Positions 16,516 through 24,944 of a stretch of 25,725 nt of DNA are shown here, in pieces; the first letter of the stretch is position 1; every line of letters begins with the position of its first letter. Both the position numbers and the translations under genes were made by a program. This DNA is from Barthelona sp. PAP020. Lineage: Eukaryota; Metamonada: BaSk clade. The stretch covers positions 1 through 25,725 of the forward strand of contig JARQWU010000143.1 in NCBI GenBank assembly GCA_040182905.1. Reading direction: 5' to 3'. The notes beneath the pieces were generated by a model. The model was not told the origin of the DNA, did no database searches, and saw nothing but the letters and a program-made list of their open reading frames with translations.

Positions 16516-17808
16516 ATGTCAAAAATATCAAATCCATCTTCATTCGAACATGTTGTACACGTGACAAAAGATGATATTGGGAATCTTTTGGGTTTAGAAA
16601 CACTCCCAGAGAGTTTAAGAAGACAGATTCAGTTAGATACTTCCCATTTGGAAGAAACGACACAAAACTTATTGCATAAAAAGAAAAAACCAAAAATTTC
16701 AGAACCTATTGGGTTTACTCATGTTATTCATGTGGAATATGATCCGTCTCTTGGAAAATTTGTCGGACTACCACCAGAATGGGAAGTGTTATTGGCCAAT
16801 TCTGGTATCACGCCTGAAGAACAATCATCACATCCTCAAGAAGTTATTGATTCGTTGCATTATTTTGCAGAAGGTCCAAAACCAATGGAATTGCCAAGGC
16901 AAATGGATATTGAAGAAACATTGAATGAAGCTTCAAAGATTTCTCCACATGATCCCAGAAAACTATTTGATAATATGCATAGAATTGGTCAAGGTGGTTC
17001 TGGTTCTGTATATGTTGCAAGAAGAAAAAAAGATGGAGAACTTGTAGCCATTAAAACAACTCCAATCACACCTCAAATTGATTTGCAAAGTCTTAAAAAT
17101 GAAATAGCGATGACTCGAACCAGTAAACATCCTTATATCATTGATTACTTTCAATCCTATCTGTGTAGATCGAGAAGCGAGTTGTGGATTGTTATTGAAT
17201 ATATGTCTGGTGGTAGTCTAACACAACTTTTACAATCTTGTGGAGTTTTAAATGAGGAAGAGATGGCTTATGTAACGAAGCAGGTGGTTCTTGCTTTAAA
17301 TTTTTTACATTCAAGTTTTCGTGTTCACCGAGATATTAAATCAGACAATATTTTGTTGGGTGGTGATGGTGTTTGTAAGCTTGGTGATTTCGGTTTTGCA
17401 ACCCAATTGACCGCCGAAAAAAGCACTCGTCATTCCACTGTTGGGACACCTTATTGGATGGCACCTGAATTAATTAGAGGGCAGAGATATGATGCCAAAG
17501 TTGATGTTTGGTCTTTAGGAATTCTCTTGTATGAATTAGCCCAAGGAAATCCTCCTTATCTGGAGATGCAACCTTTGAGGGCTATTTTTGTTATCAGCAC
17601 CAAAGGACCACCACCTTTAGACAATCCTAACATGTGGTCAAGAGATTTTAATGATTTTATCTCGTTATGTGTGAAAATGAATCCTAATGAAAGACCAGCA
17701 ATGAATGAACTTTTACTTCATCCCTTCTTGAAAAATGTTTCTGATATTACTCCCCCTTCTTTCAAAGAAAAGGTCAGACAAACAAAAGCAAATTTTAGAA
17801 TGTTGTAA
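16516..17808 (+). CDS. p21-activated (PAK/STE20) protein kinase with tandem CRIB motifs
   Basis: A 430-residue Ser/Thr kinase. Residues 4-27 form a CRIB motif, ISNPSSFEHVVHVTKDDIG, and residues 61-90 a second, ISEPIGFTHVIHVEYDPSLG, which continues into a PAK-type autoinhibitory segment (FVGLPPEWEVLL, then the SGITPEEQ helix). The kinase domain (about 151-430) has a Gly-rich loop GQGGSGSV, K180 in VAIK, HRDIKSDN (270-277), DFG (290-292), GTPYWMAPE (309-317) and the STE20-like activation segment. CRIB motifs bind GTP-loaded Rac/Cdc42, relieving inhibition; PAKs then control actin, motility and polarity. PAKs normally have one CRIB. I chose the ATG at 16516, seven codons inside the longer frame, because it directly follows a T9 tract (16505-16513) and places the first CRIB at the very N-terminus. 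The gene converges on the small membrane protein. Confidence 0.93.
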   Translation: MSKISNPSSFEHVVHVTKDDIGNLLGLETLPESLRRQIQLDTSHLEETTQNLLHKKKKPKISEPIGFTHVIHVEYDPSLGKFVGLPPEWEVLLANSGITPEEQSSHPQEVIDSLHYFAEGPKPMELPRQMDIEETLNEASKISPHDPRKLFDNMHRIGQGGSGSVYVARRKKDGELVAIKTTPITPQIDLQSLKNEIAMTRTSKHPYIIDYFQSYLCRSRSELWIVIEYMSGGSLTQLLQSCGVLNEEEMAYVTKQVVLALNFLHSSFRVHRDIKSDNILLGGDGVCKLGDFGFATQLTAEKSTRHSTVGTPYWMAPELIRGQRYDAKVDVWSLGILLYELAQGNPPYLEMQPLRAIFVISTKGPPPLDNPNMWSRDFNDFISLCVKMNPNERPAMNELLLHPFLKNVSDITPPSFKEKVRQTKANFRML

Positions 17809-17927
17809 GATGTTTGATTTGTAAAAAATAAATGTTGTATTTGATACTCTTTTTTGTCAACATTATTCAATAATGTTCACTAATTTTAAAAATACGTAAC
17901 CTACTAAAAAAAATTTAATGTAAATAT

Positions 17928-18305
17928 CTATTTATATTTTTGACACACAATTGCATACATGCAAAATACAAGGGGACATAGCAATCCAATAAGTTGAAAG
18001 AAAGTTAAGCTAATCCAATAAGCAACAATTGAAAAGACTGAAGCACAAATTAACAAAAAAAGAGTTATTTTAAAGGTGCAAAAATCACCAATCTTAAAAT
18101 AAACTAAAGATAATAAAATTATTGAAGAACACACAATAGTAATGCCACAAAATATCAAAGAAAGAACAGATAAACTGTTGTTGGGTTGTTGGGAGAAAAG
18201 AAATTCTTGTTCAGGCTTCAAATCAGTCTGACCATCATAAAATTCACTTAGTTGACCAAATCCAACCACGAATAATAAAAATATACAAACTATTTTTTTT
18301 AACAT
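17928..18305 (-). CDS. Small multi-pass membrane protein of unknown function
   Basis: A 125-residue hydrophobic protein. Residues 1-18 (MLKKIVCIFLLFVVGFGQ) look like a signal peptide or first membrane anchor. A polar stretch with acidic and Gln residues (about 19-42) would face the lumen or outside. Three further hydrophobic segments follow (about 45-68, 75-97 and 101-119), ending in the short polar tail QKYK. The number and spacing suggest a small tetraspan or signal-peptide-plus-three-helix protein, but I see no family motif, and no glycosylation pattern beyond one N-N-S site. A T9 tract (A-run 18309-18317) just before the start supports it as a real gene. It is divergent from the phosphatase gene that also carries a membrane anchor, 219 bases away; a functional link would be speculation. 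Confidence 0.65.
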   Translation of the reverse strand: MLKKIVCIFLLFVVGFGQLSEFYDGQTDLKPEQEFLFSQQPNNSLSVLSLIFCGITIVCSSIILLSLVYFKIGDFCTFKITLFLLICASVFSIVAYWISLTFFQLIGLLCPLVFCMYAIVCQKYK

Positions 18306-18498
18306 GATAAAAAAAAACAGAATATTGGTTCGTCACACAAAATTATTGTAAATCATTTAAATTTATTAATAAAATAGAATTTGGATTAATATAGGAATAT
18401 GTTAAAAACCAGGAAAATGTATGTGGTCAACATTAATTCACAAGAAAAATTATTGACATTTTTTCCATTTTCAATCTTTCTGCAAAAGAACTTTCAAC

Positions 18499-18516
18499 TA
18501 TTTCAATATTGAAATA
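18499..18516. repeat. 18-base perfect palindrome just before the phosphatase start
   Basis: TATTTCAATATTGAAATA reads identically on both strands and ends eight bases before the ATG at 18525. It could be a binding site for a dimeric regulator or a hairpin in the leader. With this AT content a palindrome of this length is not wildly improbable somewhere in 25 kb, so position is the main point of interest. Confidence 0.5.
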
Positions 18517-18524
18517 TATATGAC

Positions 18525-19679
18525 ATGACACCAGAACATTTTAAGAAAGAAAATGATTTAATTTTTCATTTACCTTTTCCATTTACGGAAGAACACATTT
18601 TTGAATGGATTAGGTATTGGAAAGAGAATCAAAGAAGTGTCTTATCGGCAAAAAGTATTTTTACTTTGCTAAAAGAAGCTTCAGTTATTTTTCATGATTA
18701 TCCCACAGTTGTTGATTATCAAGTGAATGATAATTTTACTGACAAAGAAATTGGAGAATTTTCTAACAGAAAGTTGAATATTATTGGGGATATTCATGGA
18801 CAATTTCAAGATTTATTGTCAATTTTTAAGTTGAACGGTTATCCTTCAACCAAAAATCCTTATTTATTTAATGGAGATATTGTTGATCGTGGTAAATATT
18901 CTGTAGAATGTTTTTGCACCATCTTAATGTTCAAAATTTTTGATATTAATTCGATTTTACTTTGTAAAGGTAATCATGAAGCTTTATCCATTTGTTCTGT
19001 CTACGGTTTTAAAGCAGAAATATATGGCAAATATCCTTTAACACATGATAAGGTTTTTGGAAGATTTATTGAGTTTTTTGATATATTACCTGTTGCTCAT
19101 GTTATAAACAAAGATATATTCGTTGTCCATGGTGGGTTACCTCCTGAAATTGATGATTTGGCAAAAATCCGAGAAATATCTAAAGTTGCCGATACCTGGG
19201 ATGCTGAATATTCTGGTTTAGTATGGGCAGACCCAATGGTATCTAATTCTATCGCTTGTAGAATTTTAGGTGTCAGATGGCCCTTTGAACACACTGCAAA
19301 ATTCTTGTCAAAAAATGATTTGAGTTTAATTATCAGGAGTCATCAATATAAGGATACAGGATTTGCAGCTGATCATAATGAAAGAGTGTTGACCTTATTT
19401 TCTGCACCACAATATAATCTTTACCCTAATGATGGCGCTTTTGGTATTCTGTCCAACGATATGTTTACAGTTTATCAATTCAATACATGTGATAACCCAA
19501 CAACAGAAATATTTAGTTGTAATTTAGCTTTATTAAGGGAAGAGAAATTGGAAACAGGAGATTCAGTTGAAGATGAAAATGATTGTTCTTTAGGTTCTCG
19601 AAATGTTTGGATTGTTGTTGTTTTTGTTTTAATTTTATTTGCTTGGTTTATTTTAATTTTGCAAATGAAATTTCATTAA
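18525..19679 (+). CDS. PP5-like Ser/Thr protein phosphatase with a C-terminal membrane anchor
   Basis: A 384-residue PPP-family phosphatase. The catalytic blocks are GDIHGQ (88-93), GDIVDRG (117-123, with Ile where Phe is usual), GNHE (149-152), HGGLPP (202-207) and RSH (271-273). The flanking sequences QFQDLLSIFKLNG and KNPYLFNGD, YGFKAEIYGKY and LVWADP are closest to protein phosphatase 5. The metal and phosphate ligands look intact. PP5 normally has an N-terminal TPR domain that inhibits it and binds Hsp90; here only about 60 unrelated residues precede the catalytic domain. The usual SAPNYCD loop reads SAPQYNLYPNDGAF, and the RGVSxxFG block reads CRILGVRWPF, so the substrate or inhibitor groove is altered. 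Residues about 360-382 are a strong hydrophobic helix at the extreme C-terminus, predicting a tail-anchored enzyme facing the cytosol. Confidence 0.9.
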   Translation: MTPEHFKKENDLIFHLPFPFTEEHIFEWIRYWKENQRSVLSAKSIFTLLKEASVIFHDYPTVVDYQVNDNFTDKEIGEFSNRKLNIIGDIHGQFQDLLSIFKLNGYPSTKNPYLFNGDIVDRGKYSVECFCTILMFKIFDINSILLCKGNHEALSICSVYGFKAEIYGKYPLTHDKVFGRFIEFFDILPVAHVINKDIFVVHGGLPPEIDDLAKIREISKVADTWDAEYSGLVWADPMVSNSIACRILGVRWPFEHTAKFLSKNDLSLIIRSHQYKDTGFAADHNERVLTLFSAPQYNLYPNDGAFGILSNDMFTVYQFNTCDNPTTEIFSCNLALLREEKLETGDSVEDENDCSLGSRNVWIVVVFVLILFAWFILILQMKFH

Positions 19680-19845
19680 AATTGTTAATGTCATTGATTG
19701 TGGGCAAAAACTTTTTTTTGTTTGAATGTTAATTTTTGTTTGAACTGATTTAATTTGAAATATAGGATCACTCTAAATTTTAGAGTTCAGAAAAAATAAA
19801 TGTAGGTTTTTTCTTCTTTTTTTTACTTATCATGAATAGATTTGA

Positions 19846-20634
19846 ATGATTTGTGACTTAAATATTCCTGCACGACCATTGGGCACTTTGCATTCGAGAA
19901 TTGCCGAACTTCAAAGGTTTGGCTATGATTGTTTAGCCATGAATACATTGTATTCACCAAAAAGGCACAAAAATATTCCACAGAAAACTGATATTTCATC
20001 ATTAAAACAGACATATTTATCAGATGTTCACCGTTTATTAACAAATGAACATCAAAAACCAATATTATTGAACAGAATTACAATTGAGGCATCAGATTTT
20101 GACCATTTATTAATACAAGATGAGTATAGGATGTATTCTATTATTTCTATTCGTCCATTAAATATGGACATTTTTAGAAAAGCGTGTTTTTGTGAAGAGA
20201 TTGATTTAATTGTTTTAAATGTTTATGATAAAGATTTTGGTACATATATAAATGATGTTTCTTTTGAAAAATGTTTGAATGAAAGAAATATTTATTTTGA
20301 AATCACTTATGGTGTAAGTTTACTTGAAATTTCTTCGAGACAAGTATTTTTCAACAATATTCAACTGTTGTTACTGAAATTAGGCAGAGATCACATTAAC
20401 AGATTAATTGTATCGTCAGAAGCTCACGAATGTAGTCTTATAAGAGATCAACATAGCGTCACAAATATAATTCAGTGTCAAGGAATACCGAGAAATGAGG
20501 CGATAACCACAATTAGAGATAATTGTGAAAATTTGTTGGAAACATGTTTTGAAAGAACAAATCGAAAGGTTTCTAATGTTTTTGAAAATGATAAACAACT
20601 TGTTGACAGCAAACGTTCACCATTATTAGAATAA
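19846..20634 (+). CDS. RPP30: RNase P/MRP protein subunit Rpp30
   Basis: A 262-residue protein matching Rpp30 (human 268, yeast Rpp1), a subunit of the ribonucleoprotein enzymes that process tRNA 5' ends and pre-rRNA. It begins MICDLNIPARP, the first beta strand of the PHP-like TIM barrel. Collinear family blocks follow: the LQRFGYDCLAMN segment, ILLNRITIEASDFDH (human ILTRLTIIVSDPSH), a segment around YSIISIRPLNMDIFRKAC, EIDLIVLNVYDKDF, IYFEITYGVSLLE, and RLIVSSEAHECSLIRDQHSV, where human has NVIISSAAERPLEIRGPYDV. The C-terminal 40 residues are charged and variable, as in other species. A T8 tract (19817-19824) lies upstream of the start, and an AATAAA-like signal follows the stop. It is on the same strand as its neighbours, 166 bases after the phosphatase and 68 before CCDC39. 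Confidence 0.9.
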   Translation: MICDLNIPARPLGTLHSRIAELQRFGYDCLAMNTLYSPKRHKNIPQKTDISSLKQTYLSDVHRLLTNEHQKPILLNRITIEASDFDHLLIQDEYRMYSIISIRPLNMDIFRKACFCEEIDLIVLNVYDKDFGTYINDVSFEKCLNERNIYFEITYGVSLLEISSRQVFFNNIQLLLLKLGRDHINRLIVSSEAHECSLIRDQHSVTNIIQCQGIPRNEAITTIRDNCENLLETCFERTNRKVSNVFENDKQLVDSKRSPLLE

Positions 20635-20702
20635 GAATAAATTATTTTTCTTCACCCATTTTTTTTTAACCTGTTACAATTATTATTTTATCAATTTAAG
20701 GG

Positions 20703-23342
20703 ATGGATGAATTTGATACTGAGATAACAAGTACTCTTCCACCATTTGCGAATGAAGAAAACAAACAATTGCATCAAAAGATTTTGAATCAAGAAAATGT
20801 TTTGGCGAATGTTGAGAATGAATTGGAATCAATTACAGAAAGAACTAGCGAGCTAGCTAGCCATATGAAAAATGTGGAAGCTGAGTATAGTCATACACAA
20901 CAGATTTATACTGCACGTGTTGAAGAAATGGAAAACGAAGAGCATCATATTCAATTAATGATTCGTGAAAGAGGTAAACTTGAAATAGAAAAGAAGAAGA
21001 TGTCTTCAAACATTGAAGATATTGAAGATAAAATCAATTCCATCGAAAATCGAATTTTTTTGCAGAATGAAAAGTTGCATAAATACAGAGATCAATATGA
21101 AATTAATCAAGAGGATTTAGATTCTTGGTTTTCTTTAATTCAACAAAAGTTGGAAGATTTGAAGATTTTAGAACAATACAAAGCTAAGGATGCCTCATTA
21201 GAAAAGGACAGAGAATTAAAAATTTCTAAGATTACTGAAGCTATTATTGAATTAAGACAAAAATTGGACAATGAAGTTTTGCAGACAAAATTTCAACAAG
21301 CCCAGTTGGACAAATTAAATCAGCAATTTAAGAATTCACATGTCGAGAGAAGAGATGTAATTGCTAAATGGCAGGCTACTGTGAATGAGATGGTAAAACT
21401 AGATCAAGAAATTGCTGTTCGTACAGAAAAGTTCAATGATAACAAGAAGATACTGAGAGAGAGGAAGAATTTTTTGGATACAAAACGTAAACTCGCAAAT
21501 ACTGAAGAAAGTACTTTAAAGGAGCAAAACAACGAAAATCAACGATTGTTGAAGGAAAGATACAATTATAATGAAGATTTAAGCCGTTTAACTAAACAAA
21601 TTGAAGATTTACAGCATGAGAAGAATATAAATCTCCAACAGTACGAAAAATTGGAGAAAGAAGTCATCAATCAACGAAATATGGGAAACCAACTTCAAAA
21701 GGAAATAGATAGATCTGTAAAGAATAAAGATAAAAGACAAAAGGATTTTGAACAAAAGAAGGATGAATTGGCCCAATTAGAATCAAGCAATCTTGCTGAA
21801 GAAGAGAAATTAAAGATTTTGGAGGAGATGATTGCTGAGAATGAAAGTGCCATTGCAGAAGCTGATAAAGTCTTGAATAATCTTACCACCAAGTTGTTCA
21901 AGAGTAATCAAGAGTTGTATGATTTGAAAACTAAAGAAAAGCATTTATTAACAGATTTACAATCACTGGATACATCGATTAAAAATGCAGATCAAAGTAT
22001 TCATCAACAAGAATTGGAATCTCAAAGACAAGAGGAATTGATCTATCAAAGTGACTTCCAAATTCAACATTTGGAAAGAAGATTAGCAAGAGCTCAAGGA
22101 AAGCGTTCTGAAGAAGAAAAGAAGCAGTTGAATTCAAAAATTACCAGTTTACAAACTGAATTGGATGGTGTTGAAGCTCGAGAAAAGTCTATAAAGAAGA
22201 GTTTAAGTGATGTTGAAGAGGCTATTAATAGACAAAAGATGAAGATTACAAAATTACAAAAAGAGGAAGAAATTTTAGAAATGAAGAAGAATGAATTGAA
22301 TTTGGGAATCACAAAGAGTCAAAAGACTTTAAATAAGATTTCTATTGAAAAACAAGAAAAATTTGTGGAAGAAAACAATTATTCTTTGCAAAAAGTTCAA
22401 TTGCAAGAAACTTTAGAACATGTGCTGAATTTGTTAACTGGTTATGCCAATAGAAAGGAACAATTACGTTTGCATATTGATGAAAGGAAGATTGATATTG
22501 CAGCTCATCAAGATATTCTCAAATCTGAATTAAAGAGTGCAGAACAGGAGAGAAGAAAATATGCAGTGAATTTGAATGAAAAAACTTTATTGTCTGAAAA
22601 ATTACAAAACAAGTTTGATACCATTACAAATAAGGGGATTCCTTCCGACATACCAGCAGAAGAACATTCTCAAGCATTTTTTGTTGTTAAAGCTGCTCAA
22701 GAAAAGCAAGAATTGCAACAATTGGGTGATGAATTAGATGAAGCGATCAGAGTATTAATTAAAGAGATTCAACAACTGGAACTAACAAAAGATCAATTAG
22801 GGGCTGCCAATTCAAACTACAAATCAAATCTTACAGGTACTTCTGATGGAAACAAAGTGGAAAAAGCCACAAAGGAGGCTTATGAAACCGAATTATCTGA
22901 AATTAACTTAAAAACACGACAATTGATGGACAAACGCAGTGAAGTTGAAGCAGAGTTACATTATCAAATTCAAATGATGAACGATTTACGTAACGATAAT
23001 GAAAGGCTACTTCAAGACAATGAAGAAACATCGGGCAGATTAGAACAATTAAGAAAGGAAGTTGATGACCAAGAAGATAAGTTAGGTAGGGCTACTGCAT
23101 TATTAACCAGAGCTAAAAAGGGCTGTATTCAGTCTTTACCTAAAAATGAAGCTGCAGAAATTGAATTGGAATTACAAGCTCAAGAATTAAGAAATGCAAA
23201 TTCAGATGTTTTAAAAGCTTTAACTAGAATAAGCACCTCTAATTCGATCATTGGACCAACTTTAGCGGAAGCATTAAGTCAAATGTTTGGATCCAGCAGA
23301 CCTTCTTCAAGCAGAACTTCAAATAGGAGCAGACTCCAATGA
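20703..23342 (+). CDS. CCDC39: CCDC39/FAP59, axonemal 96-nm ruler protein
   Basis: An 879-residue coiled-coil protein (human CCDC39 941) matching the family along its length. The N-terminal LPPFANEENKQLHQKI resembles human IPVANEENKLLEDQL. EEHHIQLMIRERGKL and the LIYQSDFQIQHLERRLARAQG block (human IMYSQDFHIQQVERRMSRLKG) follow. AFFVVKAAQEKQELQQLGDE (about 657-676) is the best conserved stretch. The Ser/Arg-rich tail ending RPSSSRTSNRSRLQ matches the human serine-rich tail. CCDC39 pairs with CCDC40 to form the molecular ruler that sets the 96-nm repeat of doublet microtubules and docks inner dynein arms and the nexin-dynein regulatory complex. Its presence implies motile flagella. A T9 tract (20659-20667) lies upstream and an AATAAA follows the stop. 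The neighbouring 12-repeat gene is on the same strand, 138 bases on. Confidence 0.95.
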   Translation: MDEFDTEITSTLPPFANEENKQLHQKILNQENVLANVENELESITERTSELASHMKNVEAEYSHTQQIYTARVEEMENEEHHIQLMIRERGKLEIEKKKMSSNIEDIEDKINSIENRIFLQNEKLHKYRDQYEINQEDLDSWFSLIQQKLEDLKILEQYKAKDASLEKDRELKISKITEAIIELRQKLDNEVLQTKFQQAQLDKLNQQFKNSHVERRDVIAKWQATVNEMVKLDQEIAVRTEKFNDNKKILRERKNFLDTKRKLANTEESTLKEQNNENQRLLKERYNYNEDLSRLTKQIEDLQHEKNINLQQYEKLEKEVINQRNMGNQLQKEIDRSVKNKDKRQKDFEQKKDELAQLESSNLAEEEKLKILEEMIAENESAIAEADKVLNNLTTKLFKSNQELYDLKTKEKHLLTDLQSLDTSIKNADQSIHQQELESQRQEELIYQSDFQIQHLERRLARAQGKRSEEEKKQLNSKITSLQTELDGVEAREKSIKKSLSDVEEAINRQKMKITKLQKEEEILEMKKNELNLGITKSQKTLNKISIEKQEKFVEENNYSLQKVQLQETLEHVLNLLTGYANRKEQLRLHIDERKIDIAAHQDILKSELKSAEQERRKYAVNLNEKTLLSEKLQNKFDTITNKGIPSDIPAEEHSQAFFVVKAAQEKQELQQLGDELDEAIRVLIKEIQQLELTKDQLGAANSNYKSNLTGTSDGNKVEKATKEAYETELSEINLKTRQLMDKRSEVEAELHYQIQMMNDLRNDNERLLQDNEETSGRLEQLRKEVDDQEDKLGRATALLTRAKKGCIQSLPKNEAAEIELELQAQELRNANSDVLKALTRISTSNSIIGPTLAEALSQMFGSSRPSSSRTSNRSRLQ

Positions 23343-23480
23343 ACACTTTTTTTTATTTTAATTGACTTTTATAAATTGTATATTTATTTTTATTGAATAA
23401 AAGGTTTCTTTTGATGTTTTCAAAGCATTTTGTAAAAAATTGAAGTTCATACATTATTTTGATTTTTTGAATTTTTTTAC

Positions 23481-24944
23481 ATGTCTTATACCCAACATAA
23501 TCAAAATAATATTGCGATAGGTGATCCTAGAAATATTGAATTCGGAAAATCAAATTATCAAAGCAGTTTTGAAAAACAAAGTCAACCAGACATTCTGAGC
23601 AAACTAGATAGAATGAAACAATCAAATCGTTTAAGAATGACTTCATGGAAAACGGGTTTTGATAATCCTGAATTATCAACCACAAATCAAAGTAGTTTCA
23701 AGACTCCAAATAATTTTGAAAGAGTCAAAAGATGCACAATGCCTACTTCTCAAATGCATTTAGGGGATGATGTAAATGATTTTCAAACTTCTGCTCAACA
23801 ATATGGTTTAAATGAAAAATTAGATAATGATCAATTAAAACCTCAAATAAGCACAAAAGAGTTGCAAAAATCTCATATTCAGTTTACAGATCAAACTAAT
23901 TATCAAACTACAAACGCTTCTAGTTATAGTAGACATGATTATGTAAGAACACGCACTCCAATTAAATCTGCTCAAAAGACGTCTAATATTGTTATCGGTG
24001 ATCCAAAGCAAGGATTTTCTGGGGAAACTATGAATCAATCAATGTTAAAAGCGTATAAAATTGATTCAGATATTCGTCAAAAAGGTGTTGATAATTTTGG
24101 GTTGCAAAATACCCATTTTTACTTTGATTCTACAAATCCACAACAATATGAAACAACTACAAAGAGTGCTTATCAAAGAATTTCCCAAAATGATTTGAAT
24201 CAAATAGCAGCAGGGCAAATGGATCAAAAAATTCAACAATTTACGAAAATTCAACATCCTTTCAATGCTGCAACAACATCTAAAAGCAGTTATGTAAAGT
24301 ATGATTTAAAAGATGTATATTCTGGAAAAGAAATCAATAACAATGCTCACAAATCTAATTTAAAATTAAACCAACAACAATTACCGGACCAATATGTTAC
24401 GACTAGTTCTACCAGTTACAAAAATGCATTTTTGAATGGTACCGAACAATTAAAAGTTGATTTAGACAAAAATAAATTTCAAAAAAGTTCAATAAAGATT
24501 GGAGACCCAACAAATGTTCCTTTTGCTATGTCTACAACATCAAGAGACACCTTTGTTGCTCAAGATTCAAATATTTCATCGGAAAACGCAAAATCAGCGG
24601 AAATTGTAAAGAAAAACTTGCAAAAATCTCATCAATTGTTTGACAACAATATTCAACATTTTTCAACAGTTAGTAAAGATAGTTTTAAGCCTTATGATAT
24701 TTCTCAAGCACAACAAAAGCAAGTAAATCTTGGTTTGTATAAAAGTGAACTTGTTGGGGACAGAAATATCAAGACAAATTATCAATCAAGTACTCAAGCA
24801 AGTTATCAACCACACAAAAACGTTCAACAGATTAATTCAGCTAGCATTAAAACTGATTTACAAAAGAATCATTTCAATGTGGGAACTCATCTCGGTTATG
24901 ATAATTTTGATTGGAAGACATCAAAAGAAGCTGCATTTATGTAA
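23481..24944 (+). CDS. 12-repeat protein resembling axonemal microtubule-binding (SAXO/TEX45/PPP1R32-like) proteins
   Basis: A 487-residue, Gln/Asn/Ser/Thr-rich basic protein with no globular domain. I count about twelve degenerate units spaced roughly 35-45 residues. Each has a short beginning of the form K-S/N-H-x-hydrophobic-x-G-D-x, then an aromatic residue, T-T/S, and a closing S-Y/F. Examples are KSHIQFTDQTNYQTTNASSY, KSSIKIGDPTNVPFAMSTTS, KSHQLFDNNIQHFSTVSKDS and KNHFNVGTHLGYDNFDWKTS. The same architecture (short 'HFxxG...YxTTxxxxY' units) is seen in proteins such as PPP1R32/SAXO4 and TEX45 that bind or line axonemal microtubules, so I infer a doublet-microtubule role. Sitting next to CCDC39 agrees with this but does not prove it. 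The identification is by repeat style and composition only. A T7 tract lies just before the start. Confidence 0.8.
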   Translation: MSYTQHNQNNIAIGDPRNIEFGKSNYQSSFEKQSQPDILSKLDRMKQSNRLRMTSWKTGFDNPELSTTNQSSFKTPNNFERVKRCTMPTSQMHLGDDVNDFQTSAQQYGLNEKLDNDQLKPQISTKELQKSHIQFTDQTNYQTTNASSYSRHDYVRTRTPIKSAQKTSNIVIGDPKQGFSGETMNQSMLKAYKIDSDIRQKGVDNFGLQNTHFYFDSTNPQQYETTTKSAYQRISQNDLNQIAAGQMDQKIQQFTKIQHPFNAATTSKSSYVKYDLKDVYSGKEINNNAHKSNLKLNQQQLPDQYVTTSSTSYKNAFLNGTEQLKVDLDKNKFQKSSIKIGDPTNVPFAMSTTSRDTFVAQDSNISSENAKSAEIVKKNLQKSHQLFDNNIQHFSTVSKDSFKPYDISQAQQKQVNLGLYKSELVGDRNIKTNYQSSTQASYQPHKNVQQINSASIKTDLQKNHFNVGTHLGYDNFDWKTSKEAAFM

